Assembly (NCBI RefSeq): GCF_013285155.1
Contig: NZ_JABTEL010000001.1
Location: forward strand, 310,001-374,000
DNA from: Winogradskyella undariae
GTDB taxonomy: Bacteria > Bacteroidota > Bacteroidia > Flavobacteriales > Flavobacteriaceae
Direction: 5' to 3'
Length of the DNA: 64,000 nucleotides
Under the pieces are notes generated by a model that saw only the letters and a list, made by a program, of their open reading frames with translations, was not told where the DNA came from and did not search any database. Shown here in pieces: positions 17,036 through 25,692 of the stretch; the first letter of the stretch is position 1, and every line of letters begins with the position of its first letter. A program made the position numbers and the translations under genes.

Positions 17036-18418
17036 ATGGGGAAAACACTATTCGATAAAGTTTGGGACGCGCATGTGGTAGATGCGATAGATAATGGACC
17101 ACAGATACTTTATATAGATAAACATTTAATACACGAGGTAACAAGTCCGCAGGCTTTCAATGAATTGGAAGAACGCGGAATTCCTGTATATAGGCCCAAT
17201 CAAATTGTGGCTACGGCAGATCATAATACGCCAACATTAAATCAAGATCAACCAATAAAAGATGAACTCTCTAGAAAACAATTAGAGCAGTTGTCTAAAA
17301 ATTGTAAAAAAAACAATATCACATTATACCAATTAGGTCATAAATACAATGGTATTGTGCATGTAATGGCTCCTGAGTTGGGAGTGACTCAACCAGGCTT
17401 AACGATGGTTTGCGGTGATAGTCATACCTCAACACATGGTGCGTTCGGAGCTATTGCTTTTGGTATAGGAACAAGTCAGGTTGCGCAGGTTTTTGCGAGT
17501 CAATGTTTGTTGCTTACTAAGCCTAAAAGTTTAAGGGTGTCGGTTAATGGAAAATTGAAAGCAGGAGTTCTACCAAAAGATGTTATTCTTTATATTATTT
17601 CAAAATTAGGAACCAATTCTGGTACAGGTTATTTCTGTGAATATGCAGGAAATGTTTTTGAAGATATGAGTATGGAAGGTCGTATGACGGTTTGTAATAT
17701 GAGTATTGAAATGGGAGCAAGAGGAGGCATGATTGCTCCAGACGAAACGACTTTTAGTTATGTGAAAGGAAGAGAATTTGCGCCTAAAGGTGAAGATTTT
17801 GATAAAAAAGTAGCCTATTGGAAAACCCTTCCTACGGATGAAGATGCTGTTTTTGATCAAGAATATAGTTTTGCTGCAGAGGATATTGAGCCAATGATTA
17901 CTTATGGTACAAATCCAGGTATGGGAATTAAAATTTCAGAAACGATTCCTGTAAATGATAATCCTTCGTTTAAAAAGTCATTAGCTTATATGAATTTTGA
18001 AGCTGGTGAAAGTTTAATAAATAAACCTATTAATTTTGTTTTTATAGGAAGTTGTACCAATTCTAGAATTGAAGATTTTAGGGTTGCTGCTAAATATATA
18101 AAAGGAAAGAAAAAGGCAGATAATGTAACGGCTTGGTTGGTTCCAGGAAGTAAGCAGGTAGAACATCAGATTATTGAAGAAGGTTTGAAAACTATTTTTG
18201 ATGATGCTGGTTTTGAATTGCGTCAACCGGGGTGTTCGGCATGTTTAGCCATGAATGATGATAAAATTCCACAAGGAGAATATTGTGTGTCTACTTCAAA
18301 TAGAAATTTTGAGGGTAGGCAAGGACAAGGTTCAAGAACAATTTTAGCAAGTCCATTAGTTGCAGCGGCAACAGCAGTAGAAGGAAAAATTATAGATATA
18401 ACAAAGCATTTAAATTAA
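17036..18418 (+). CDS. leuC: 3-isopropylmalate dehydratase large subunit
   Basis: A 460-residue aconitase-family large subunit. Its [4Fe-4S] ligands are the Cys in [14 protein letters not shown] and the pair in [13 protein letters not shown]. The [21 protein letters not shown] block is typical of LeuC. With LeuD it isomerises 2- to 3-isopropylmalate. Its TAA overlaps the leuD ATG by one base (TAATG), so translation is coupled. Cytoplasmic, and oxygen-sensitive like all such clusters. Confidence 0.96.
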   Translation: MGKTLFDKVWDAHVVDAIDNGPQILYIDKHLIHEVTSPQAFNELEERGIPVYRPNQIVATADHNTPTLNQDQPIKDELSRKQLEQLSKNCKKNNITLYQLGHKYNGIVHVMAPELGVTQPGLTMVCGDSHTSTHGAFGAIAFGIGTSQVAQVFASQCLLLTKPKSLRVSVNGKLKAGVLPKDVILYIISKLGTNSGTGYFCEYAGNVFEDMSMEGRMTVCNMSIEMGARGGMIAPDETTFSYVKGREFAPKGEDFDKKVAYWKTLPTDEDAVFDQEYSFAAEDIEPMITYGTNPGMGIKISETIPVNDNPSFKKSLAYMNFEAGESLINKPINFVFIGSCTNSRIEDFRVAAKYIKGKKKADNVTAWLVPGSKQVEHQIIEEGLKTIFDDAGFELRQPGCSACLAMNDDKIPQGEYCVSTSNRNFEGRQGQGSRTILASPLVAAATAVEGKIIDITKHLN

Positions 18419-19008
18419 TGGAAAAATTTACAACCTTAAAATCAAAAGCCATTCCTTTAAATATTGAGAATGTCGATACCGATCAAATTATACCTGCGCG
18501 TTTTTTAAAAGCAACAGACAGAAAAGGGTTTGGTGATAATTTATTTAGAGACTGGAGATATCATAAAGACGGTTCCGTTAATATAGATTTTATACTTAAC
18601 GATGCTCAATATTCAGGTAAAATTTTAGTTGCTGGAGATAATTTTGGATGCGGATCAAGTAGGGAACATGCGGCTTGGGCAATTACAGATTTTGGATTTA
18701 AAGTGGTTGTCTCTAGTTTTTTTGCAGATATTTTTAAAGGGAATGCCTTAAATAATGGATTATTACCGGTTCAGGTTTCTAAAGCGTTTTTAAGTGACTT
18801 ACTTCAGATTATTGCGTCTAATTCAGAGACAGAGTTACTTGTTGATTTAGAAAATCAGACCATTTCTGTAAAAGATTCTGATTTATCAGAAAAATTTGAA
18901 ATAGATGCCTATAAAAAGACGTGTATGATCAATGGTTACGATGATATTGATTACCTTGTGAATAATAAAAAATTAATTGAAGCTTTTGAAGCTCAGAAAA
19001 TATATTAG
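18418..19008 (+). CDS. leuD: 3-isopropylmalate dehydratase small subunit
   Basis: A 196-residue swivel-domain subunit partner of LeuC. Family marks are [14 protein letters not shown] near the start and [17 protein letters not shown], which contributes to the active site. Its length matches the usual 190-200 residues. It starts on the last base of leuC and is followed 9 bp later by leuB. In some relatives, as I recall, a protein with a LeuA regulatory domain lies between leuD and leuB; here the spacing leaves no room for one. Confidence 0.95.
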   Translation: MEKFTTLKSKAIPLNIENVDTDQIIPARFLKATDRKGFGDNLFRDWRYHKDGSVNIDFILNDAQYSGKILVAGDNFGCGSSREHAAWAITDFGFKVVVSSFFADIFKGNALNNGLLPVQVSKAFLSDLLQIIASNSETELLVDLENQTISVKDSDLSEKFEIDAYKKTCMINGYDDIDYLVNNKKLIEAFEAQKIY

Positions 19009-19017
19009 TCCATACAA

Positions 19018-20136
19018 ATGAAATTAAATATAGCAGTTTTACCAGGGGATGGTATTGGTCCAGAAGTAACTAATCAGGCTATTAAGGCGTTAAAAGCAAT
19101 TGCTTCAGAATTTAATCATAATTTTAAGTTTACAACGGCAGATGTTGGTGCTATTGCTATCGATAAGCACAATGATGCTTTGCCAGATGAAACGTTAGAA
19201 TTATGTAAAAATAGTGATGCTATTTTGTTTGGTGCTATTGGTGATCCTAAATATGATAACGACCCTACTGCTAAAGTTCGTCCAGAACAAGGCTTGCTTA
19301 AGCTGCGTAAAGAACTAGGTTTATTTGCGAACATTAGACCTGTAAAAGCATATGAAACGCTATTAGATAAATCTCCTTTAAAGAAACATATCATTGAAGG
19401 GACAGATATATCTATTTATAGAGAATTAACTGGAGGTATTTATTTTGGTGAAAAACAGCTGTCTGAAGATGGAAATTATGCTTCGGATTTATGTGGTTAT
19501 TCTCGTGAAGAAATTGAGCGTATTGCGCATTTAGCTTTTGTTGCAGCAGAAAATAGAAGTCATAAAGTTACCTTGGTAGATAAAGCAAATGTTTTAGAAT
19601 CTTCTAGACTTTGGAGGAAAGTAGTAAAAGAAGTTGCGGAGCAGTATCCAGATGTTGAACTCGATTTCTTATTTGTAGATAATGCTGCTATGCAAATGAT
19701 TTTAAATCCTAAGCAATTCGATGTTATTTTAACTGAAAATATGTTTGGTGATATTATTAGTGATGAAGCTAGTGTAATTGGTGGTTCTATTGGTTTATTA
19801 GCATCGGCTTCGGTTGGTGATAAATATGCGATGTTCGAGCCTATTCATGGGTCATATCCTCAAGGTGCAAACAAAGGAATTGCAAATCCTATCGCTTCAA
19901 TTTTATCGGCGGCTATGTTGTTGAGTCATTTTGAATTACATAATGAAGCCGAATTAATTAGGTTAGCTGTAGAAAAATCATTAAAATTAAACATAACAAC
20001 TCCGGATATAAATTCGGTAGTAAATACGGTGACAACGTCTAATGTTGGTGATTTTATTGAAGATTTTCTTTATCATCCTAAAGATTCAAATATCAATTTT
20101 AAGAATATCCACTTAGGACAATCCACTATAATTTAA
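19018..20136 (+). CDS. leuB: 3-isopropylmalate dehydrogenase
   Basis: A 372-residue beta-decarboxylating dehydrogenase. Start LPGDGIGPEVT, Arg-rich substrate loop (RPEQGLLKLRKELGLFANIRP), metal-binding aspartates in NMFGDIISDEASVIGGSIGLL and the NAD-side GSAPDIAGK-equivalent GSYPQGANKGIANP are all present. It oxidises 3-isopropylmalate to 2-ketoisocaproate using NAD. Operon position between leuD (9 bp) and ppc (14 bp) fits. The final transaminase of the pathway (ilvE) is not in the window. Confidence 0.95.
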   Translation: MKLNIAVLPGDGIGPEVTNQAIKALKAIASEFNHNFKFTTADVGAIAIDKHNDALPDETLELCKNSDAILFGAIGDPKYDNDPTAKVRPEQGLLKLRKELGLFANIRPVKAYETLLDKSPLKKHIIEGTDISIYRELTGGIYFGEKQLSEDGNYASDLCGYSREEIERIAHLAFVAAENRSHKVTLVDKANVLESSRLWRKVVKEVAEQYPDVELDFLFVDNAAMQMILNPKQFDVILTENMFGDIISDEASVIGGSIGLLASASVGDKYAMFEPIHGSYPQGANKGIANPIASILSAAMLLSHFELHNEAELIRLAVEKSLKLNITTPDINSVVNTVTTSNVGDFIEDFLYHPKDSNINFKNIHLGQSTII

Positions 20137-20150
20137 TTTTAAAAAATATA

Positions 20151-22730
20151 ATGTCCACACAACCAAAATTAACACGTTTTAATCAAAACGTATTGTCTAA
20201 ATATCAGATATACAATAGTATATTTATGACATTGCCTTTTGATTCGGTTACGAAAACAGGAGCGCTTTTGCCTTTGTTTCATGAAACTTGCCATAATGGT
20301 TTTGAGAATCATGAGGATCCAACAACTATCGTGGATTCTTTTTTCGATAAATATCAAGCGAGGCGTTCTTCAGAAAGTCAAATCAACTTATTATTTCGAT
20401 TTATTCAATATATAGAGCGACAAGTCGTTTTGTTTGATGCAATTGAAGATGCTGCATTTCCTGTGGTTAACAATATGGATGGTATTGGTACTTTAAGGAG
20501 TTTAAAAGAAACAGCTACAGCAGATAATAAATTAGAAACTTTAAAAAAATATTTAGAAGAGTTTAAAGTTCGAATCGTATTAACTGCTCACCCAACACAG
20601 TTTTACCCAGGTTCAGTTTTAGGTATTATTACAGATTTAACGGCGGCAATTCGTGAAAATGATTTGCTTAAAATTAATGATCTTTTAGCGCAATTAGGGA
20701 AAACACCTTTCTTTAAGCATGAAAAACCAACGCCTTACGACGAGGCAATAAGTTTAATATGGTATCTTCAAAATGTATTTTATGAATCATTTGGGGGTAT
20801 TTACGATTATATTCAACAGAATATTTTTGATGGAGAGCATATCGATAATAATATTATCAATGTTGGTTTTTGGCCAGGTGGAGATAGAGATGGAAACCCT
20901 TTTGTAACGCCAGAAATAACTTTAAAAGTAGCGGGTAGATTAAGAAATTCAATTGTAAAAAGTTACTATGGAAACTTAAGACAATTGAAAAGGAAATTAA
21001 CATTTCAGGGGGTTGAAGAAAGAATAGCATATTTAGAGCAAGAATTATATAATTTAGTTACAGATAAAGAGTCAGATTTAACTTTAGAATTTTTTGTTTC
21101 AGAATTAAAAGCTATTAAGCAGATTGTTATAGATAAACATCAGTCATTATATGTTGATGAGTTAAATAGCTTTATCAACAAAACGCATTTATTCGGGTTT
21201 CATTTTGCTAGTTTAGATATTAGACAAGATAGTCGTAAGCATGAGCAGTTTTTTAATAATATGGTTAATGCTTTAATAGAAAGTGGTACTGCTATTTTCC
21301 CTAAAGATTATCAAGATTTATCAGAAGAAGAGCAGGTTAAGATTTTATCTAAAATTGAAGGTTCAATAGATTTATCTTTAATAAAAGATGAAGAAACTTT
21401 AATGGCTTTACAAACGATGAAGGCGATTAAAACTATTCAGGAAACGAATGGTGAGCAGGCTGCAAATAGATACATTATTAGTAATAATCAAAGTACTTTA
21501 CATGTCATGCAATTGTTTGCGATGTTAAAGTTAGTTGCATTTCAAGATAAGTTAACCGTAGATGTTGGTCCTTTGTTTGAAACGATTACAGATTTAGAGA
21601 ATGCACCTCAAATAATGACGGAATTATATACTAATCCAGAATATGCTGCGCATTTAAAATCAAGAGGTAATAAGCAAACTATTATGCTTGGTTTTAGTGA
21701 TGGAACAAAAGATGGTGGTTACTTAATGGCGAATTGGGCAATCTTTGAAGCTAAAGAAAACTTAACTAGAGTTTCTAGAGAGTATGGTGTAAAAGTAATT
21801 TTCTTTGATGGGCGTGGGGGACCACCTGCTCGTGGAGGAGGAAAAACACATGATTTTTATGCGTCTTTAGGATCTACAATAGAAGATAATGAAGTTCAGT
21901 TAACGATACAAGGGCAGACTATTAGTTCTAATTTTGGGACTTTAGATTCTTCTCAATATAATTTAGAACAATTAATAAGTTCTGGTATTGGTAATAGTCT
22001 AAGTGATGTCGATTTAACAATGCGTTCTGAAGATAGAGTTGTAATGACTAATTTGGCAGAGCGTAGTTATGAAGCTTATTCGGCTTTTAAAGCGCATCCA
22101 AAATTTATTCCTTATTTAGAGAATATGAGTACGCTTAAGTACTATGCGAAAACAAATATTGGTAGTCGTCCGTCTAAACGAGGGAAATCTGATGCATTGG
22201 TTTTTGAAGATTTAAGAGCGATACCTTTTGTTGGTTCTTGGAGTCAGTTAAAACAAAATGTGCCAGGGTTTTTTGGAGTTGGGACAGCTTTAAAGCATTA
22301 TGAAGATATTGGTGAATTTGATAAAGTTAAAGAGTTATTTAAAACTTCAAACTTCTTTAAAACTTTAATTGAAAACAGTATGATGTCTTTGTCTAAGTCG
22401 TTTTTCGATTTAACACGTTATATGGCAGAAGATGAAGAGTACGGTGAATTCTGGAGTCTTATAAATGAAGAGTATGAAACTTCTAAACGTTTAATCTTGA
22501 AACTTACAGGTTATAAAGATTTAATGCAAGAAGAGCCTTCAGGAAAAGCATCAATTGCGGTTAGAGAATCAATTGTATTACCTTTAATAACAATACAGCA
22601 ATATGCTTTAAAGCAAATACAAGAGCTTGAGAAAGCAGAAGTAAGAGACGAGGAGTTGATTAAAACCTTTGAAAAAATGGTGACGCGATCATTGTTTGGT
22701 AATATTAATGCAAGTCGTAATTCAGCTTAA
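20151..22730 (+). CDS. ppc: Phosphoenolpyruvate carboxylase
   Basis: An 859-residue enzyme with the family landmarks: catalytic H147 in VLTAHPTQF, the PEP-site WPGGDRDGNPFVT, and the flexible Gly loop as GRGGPPARGGG instead of the commoner GRGGxxGRGGxP. It carboxylates PEP to oxaloacetate, refilling the TCA cycle and feeding aspartate, threonine and isoleucine. The protein ends NASRNSA rather than the common NTG-type terminus seen in many bacterial and plant enzymes, which may alter allosteric control. It starts 14 bp after leuB on the same strand, so it appears to be the last gene of the leucine operon, and a strong terminator follows. Confidence 0.95.
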   Translation: MSTQPKLTRFNQNVLSKYQIYNSIFMTLPFDSVTKTGALLPLFHETCHNGFENHEDPTTIVDSFFDKYQARRSSESQINLLFRFIQYIERQVVLFDAIEDAAFPVVNNMDGIGTLRSLKETATADNKLETLKKYLEEFKVRIVLTAHPTQFYPGSVLGIITDLTAAIRENDLLKINDLLAQLGKTPFFKHEKPTPYDEAISLIWYLQNVFYESFGGIYDYIQQNIFDGEHIDNNIINVGFWPGGDRDGNPFVTPEITLKVAGRLRNSIVKSYYGNLRQLKRKLTFQGVEERIAYLEQELYNLVTDKESDLTLEFFVSELKAIKQIVIDKHQSLYVDELNSFINKTHLFGFHFASLDIRQDSRKHEQFFNNMVNALIESGTAIFPKDYQDLSEEEQVKILSKIEGSIDLSLIKDEETLMALQTMKAIKTIQETNGEQAANRYIISNNQSTLHVMQLFAMLKLVAFQDKLTVDVGPLFETITDLENAPQIMTELYTNPEYAAHLKSRGNKQTIMLGFSDGTKDGGYLMANWAIFEAKENLTRVSREYGVKVIFFDGRGGPPARGGGKTHDFYASLGSTIEDNEVQLTIQGQTISSNFGTLDSSQYNLEQLISSGIGNSLSDVDLTMRSEDRVVMTNLAERSYEAYSAFKAHPKFIPYLENMSTLKYYAKTNIGSRPSKRGKSDALVFEDLRAIPFVGSWSQLKQNVPGFFGVGTALKHYEDIGEFDKVKELFKTSNFFKTLIENSMMSLSKSFFDLTRYMAEDEEYGEFWSLINEEYETSKRLILKLTGYKDLMQEEPSGKASIAVRESIVLPLITIQQYALKQIQELEKAEVRDEELIKTFEKMVTRSLFGNINASRNSA

Positions 22731-22757
22731 AAATTAATAATTTAGAGTAAATAAAAA

Positions 22758-22795
22758 AACCTTAGAAGTGATAAAAGCTTCTAAGGTTTTTTTTA
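22758..22795 (+). terminator. Bidirectional terminator after ppc
   Basis: An 11-bp stem AACCTTAGAAG/CTTCTAAGGTT (22758-22768, 22778-22788) has a 9-nt loop, a run of T downstream and a run of A upstream, so it can work in both directions. Confidence 0.88.
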
Positions 22796-22824
22796 TGCAT
22801 TAGTTCTAAAACAAAAGGTAATAG

Positions 22825-22857
22825 AAAACCCTCGAAATAAAATACTTCGAGGGTTTT
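22825..22857 (-). terminator. Terminator after amt
   Basis: A 12-bp stem AAAACCCTCGAA/TTCGAGGGTTTT with a 9-nt loop lies about 45 bp beyond the amt stop codon on the minus strand, convergent with the ppc terminator. Confidence 0.8.
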
Positions 22858-22903
22858 CACTTTAACAACTAAATTAATTATCGATTTAAACTAATAAATG
22901 ATT

Positions 22904-24202
22904 TTATCTTTCTCTCTTCCCTGGGTATGCAATTTCTCCATGCTCAGAAAGGTCAAGACCAACAAGTTCTTCTTCTTCACTTACACGTAGACCCATTGTA
23001 GATTTTAATATTTTAAGAATAATAAATGATAGTGTAACAGACCAAGCTGCGTATGCTAAAACTCCAATTGCCTGAGTTCCTAGTTGAGAGAATCCACCAC
23101 CATTAAGTAGTCCAATAGCTTCGTCTCCGTTAACGCCCCAAAGTCCAATAACTAATGTTCCCCAAGCTCCGGCAACACCGTGAACTGAAGCAGCACCAAT
23201 AGCATCATCAATTTTAAGTTTTTTCTCAATAATTTCTATAGAGAAAACAACGATAACACCACCAATTAATCCTGCCATTACGGCTCCTATTGGGGTCATG
23301 TTTCCACAGCCAGCAGTAATACTAACTAAGCCGGCTAAAACACCATTTAAAGTTTGTGGTAAATTTGGTTTACCGTACCATATCCATGTTGTGATTAATG
23401 CGCCTAAACCACCAGCGCCCGCTGCTAAGTTTGTAACTAATACAACATTTGAAGCTGCGATTGAATCGGCACCACCCCAAGCAAGTTGAGAACCACCGTT
23501 AAATCCAAACCAACCCATCCAAAGTACAAATACTCCTAAGGTTGCAAGAATTTGGTTATGTCCAGGTATTGGCATTACTTTTCCATCTACGTATTTTCCA
23601 ATTCTTGGTCCAACCATAAAAGCGGCAACTAATGCAGCCCATCCACCAACAGAGTGTACAATTGAAGATCCTGCAAAGTCAATAAATCCAAGTTCGGTTA
23701 ACCAACCAGAACCTTGCCATTGCCATCCACCTGCTATAGGGTAGATTAAAGCAGTCATTACAATTGAAAATATAGCGTAAGTAGAATATTTTGTACGTCC
23801 AGCAATTGCTCCAGATACAATAGTTGCAGCTGTTGCAGCAAACATTGTTTGGAAAAGTAAATCAGCTCCTTCTCCTTGCATTATGCCGCTCCAAAAAAAC
23901 CATCCGTTAGAAGTGTCACCATACATTAAAGAGTAACCAACAAACCAGTAGGTTAATGATCCAACGCAAATGTCAAGTAAGTTTTTCATTGCAATATTGG
24001 CTGCGTTCTTCGATCTCGTCATACCAGTTTCAACGAGTGTAAATCCGGCTTGCATAAAAAATACTAAGATTGCTGAAATTAGCATCCAAAGCATTCCCAT
24101 GTCTCCGTTTATGGCGCTAACTGCAGCTTCTATGTCTGCAGATGTAGCGGCATCTTGCGCTGCAATTAAACTAGGAATAAATGTTAAAAAAATGTTTGTC
24201 AT
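22904..24202 (-). CDS. amt: Ammonium transporter
   Basis: A 432-residue Amt/Mep/Rh channel with about 11 membrane helices. The two pore histidines are seen in SSIVHSVGGWAALVAA and AASVHGVAGAWGTLV, and the entry segment QAGFTLVETGMTRSKNAANI is typical. A short hydrophobic leader (IFLTFIPSLIAAQ) precedes the first core helix. It brings ammonium into the cell for GltBD. No glnB/glnK PII gene follows, although amt and PII are usually neighbours in bacteria; a terminator closes the unit instead. It lies 27 bp after the porin gene, which suggests one transcript. Confidence 0.94.
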   Translation of the reverse strand: MTNIFLTFIPSLIAAQDAATSADIEAAVSAINGDMGMLWMLISAILVFFMQAGFTLVETGMTRSKNAANIAMKNLLDICVGSLTYWFVGYSLMYGDTSNGWFFWSGIMQGEGADLLFQTMFAATAATIVSGAIAGRTKYSTYAIFSIVMTALIYPIAGGWQWQGSGWLTELGFIDFAGSSIVHSVGGWAALVAAFMVGPRIGKYVDGKVMPIPGHNQILATLGVFVLWMGWFGFNGGSQLAWGGADSIAASNVVLVTNLAAGAGGLGALITTWIWYGKPNLPQTLNGVLAGLVSITAGCGNMTPIGAVMAGLIGGVIVVFSIEIIEKKLKIDDAIGAASVHGVAGAWGTLVIGLWGVNGDEAIGLLNGGGFSQLGTQAIGVLAYAAWSVTLSFIILKILKSTMGLRVSEEEELVGLDLSEHGEIAYPGKRER

Positions 24203-24229
24203 AATGTATATGTTAGTTAGTGTATTTAT

Positions 24230-25249
24230 TTAAAAAGTATAGATTGCTGCAAGTGTAAAAGCTTCTAAACTACTTGAGTTTTCTCCATCTGCATCAAAAT
24301 AAACTGCATCGTTATTGCTCCAAGAATCTAGTCTTATTTCTGGTTTAATAATTAAGTTGCTATCTACTATGTAACTACCTGTAACAGTTAATCCTATTAC
24401 GCTAGGTAAATCATCAAGCTCATCATCATGCAATGAAAAATATTCGCCTCTTAATCCAAGTGCGAAATCATCAGAAAGCGAGTATTGTGGGTAAAGTGCG
24501 GCTCCGTAAAAACCACTTCCATCATTGTCATTATAAGCAGCGTTGATACCTAAGAATAAACTATCGTTAAGATCGAATCCGCCAGTATAATCAACTTCAA
24601 AACCTAACCCGCCGTTATTACCACTATCGTAGTATAAATTTAAATATTGACCAGAATATCCTAATTGAGCTCCGAATGAATATTCACCTGTGGTCGAAGT
24701 GTCATTAGTATCCCAAGGATTCATAACAGCTAACATTAAGCTGAAATCATCAGATAGAGCAAAATCAGCTTTTAAACCTACATGAGAGAAAGGTCCGCTA
24801 GAAAATAAATAAGATGTGCTGTAATTAAAGTTTGCAGCTGGTGCAATTACTTCGTATCCTAAAAACGTATTAAAACGTCCCATTGTTAACGTGGTGCTTT
24901 CTGAAACATTCCAGTAAACGTATGCTTGATTTACAATACCGTCAACAATGTCATTGCTAAATGTGGCGCTACCACCTCTTGGTCCTGTTACTAAATCAAG
25001 GACAGCACCTACTTTTCCACTTTCGTAGCTGGCAATAATGTTACCCATTCCTAGAGCAAATCCAGTTTGATCTGCAAAAGCAGTTCCAAAAGATTGTCCG
25101 GAATCATCTGAAGCTGTTAAATAAGTTTGGTAATAAGCATCTACACTACCGCTAATGGTAAATGACTTTTTAGTTGTGGTCTCTTCAGTGTCCTGAGCGC
25201 TTAAAACTATAGTTGATAATAGTAAAGTTAAAGAGAGTAATTTTTTCAT
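24230..25249 (-). CDS. Outer-membrane beta-barrel porin (bbp2/OmpL-like), nitrogen-linked
   Basis: A 339-residue protein with a signal peptide (KKLLSLTLLLSTIVLSAQ) and alternating beta-strand pattern throughout, ending in a terminal Phe strand (LAAIYTF) as outer-membrane barrels do. Features such as MGRFNTFLGYEVI and GPFSHVGLKADF resemble the putative beta-barrel porin-2 family. Its place directly before amt suggests it passes ammonium or small nitrogen compounds across the outer membrane; that is inference from context. Its promoter region carries two matching palindromes. Confidence 0.78.
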   Translation of the reverse strand: MKKLLSLTLLLSTIVLSAQDTEETTTKKSFTISGSVDAYYQTYLTASDDSGQSFGTAFADQTGFALGMGNIIASYESGKVGAVLDLVTGPRGGSATFSNDIVDGIVNQAYVYWNVSESTTLTMGRFNTFLGYEVIAPAANFNYSTSYLFSSGPFSHVGLKADFALSDDFSLMLAVMNPWDTNDTSTTGEYSFGAQLGYSGQYLNLYYDSGNNGGLGFEVDYTGGFDLNDSLFLGINAAYNDNDGSGFYGAALYPQYSLSDDFALGLRGEYFSLHDDELDDLPSVIGLTVTGSYIVDSNLIIKPEIRLDSWSNNDAVYFDADGENSSSLEAFTLAAIYTF

Positions 25250-25280
25250 AATTAAGTGTTTATAAATAGTTAGTGTCTCT

Positions 25281-25288
25281 CAAATCTA
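25281..25288 (-). promoter_or_regulatory. -7 box for porin-amt
   Basis: Minus-strand TAGATTTG matches TAnnTTTG exactly, about 32 bp before the porin ATG. No TTTG -33 box is present; the place where it should lie is filled by palindrome 1, as expected for an activator-dependent promoter. Confidence 0.6.
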
Positions 25289-25304
25289 TGCAATATTTAA
25301 TTAC

Positions 25305-25323
25305 ACCCTAAAAAAAATAGGGG
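25305..25323. promoter_or_regulatory. Operator-like palindrome 1, porin-amt
   Basis: ACCCTA-N7-TAGGGG, a dyad with a 7-nt spacer of A. Its centre (25314) lies about 38 bp before the predicted transcription start, so a bound protein would overlap the -33 position. Confidence 0.6.
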
Positions 25324-25357
25324 TTAAATGATGATTTTTGCGAATATATAATTTTAT

Positions 25358-25376
25358 ACCCTATAAATTTTAGGGT
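25358..25376. promoter_or_regulatory. Operator-like palindrome 2, porin-amt/gltB
   Basis: ACCCTA-N7-TAGGGT, a perfect 6-bp dyad with the same 7-nt spacer length. Its centre (25367) is 53 bp from that of palindrome 1, very close to five helical turns, so two dimers would sit on the same face of the DNA. Confidence 0.6.
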
Positions 25377-25692
25377 TAATTTTTTTTTTTGCTGTTTTTA
25401 TTGATATATCAATAATTTACAATCTGTAATTTTTTGTTAAAATTCACGATTTAGTGTGTTATTTTTACTTTTCACTCGCTTAAACAGTGGATTTAATAAT
25501 TTTTTTTGAAAAATATTAAATATTACATATTAGCTAATTCCTAGTCTAAACTGTTATATTTTGAAAAATGTTTAGTTTCGGTGCTCTAAACTATCGATTT
25601 GAGAAAAGTGTTTCAACTATTTTTTTTATAAAATTATTGCATATATATTAGGGGAGTAATGAGGTGTTAAAACCTTTAAAATTTTTTGAATT
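25377..25692. other. AT-rich control region before gltB
   Basis: No gene fits here. TCTAAACT occurs twice exactly 40 bp apart (25545-25552 and 25585-25592), each starting a 29-bp imperfect direct repeat (about 21 of 29 identical). A half-site TTAGGGG lies at 25648-25654, 38 bp before the gltB ATG, resembling one arm of the two palindromes. I could not find an exact TAnnTTTG box for gltB. Confidence 0.4.
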
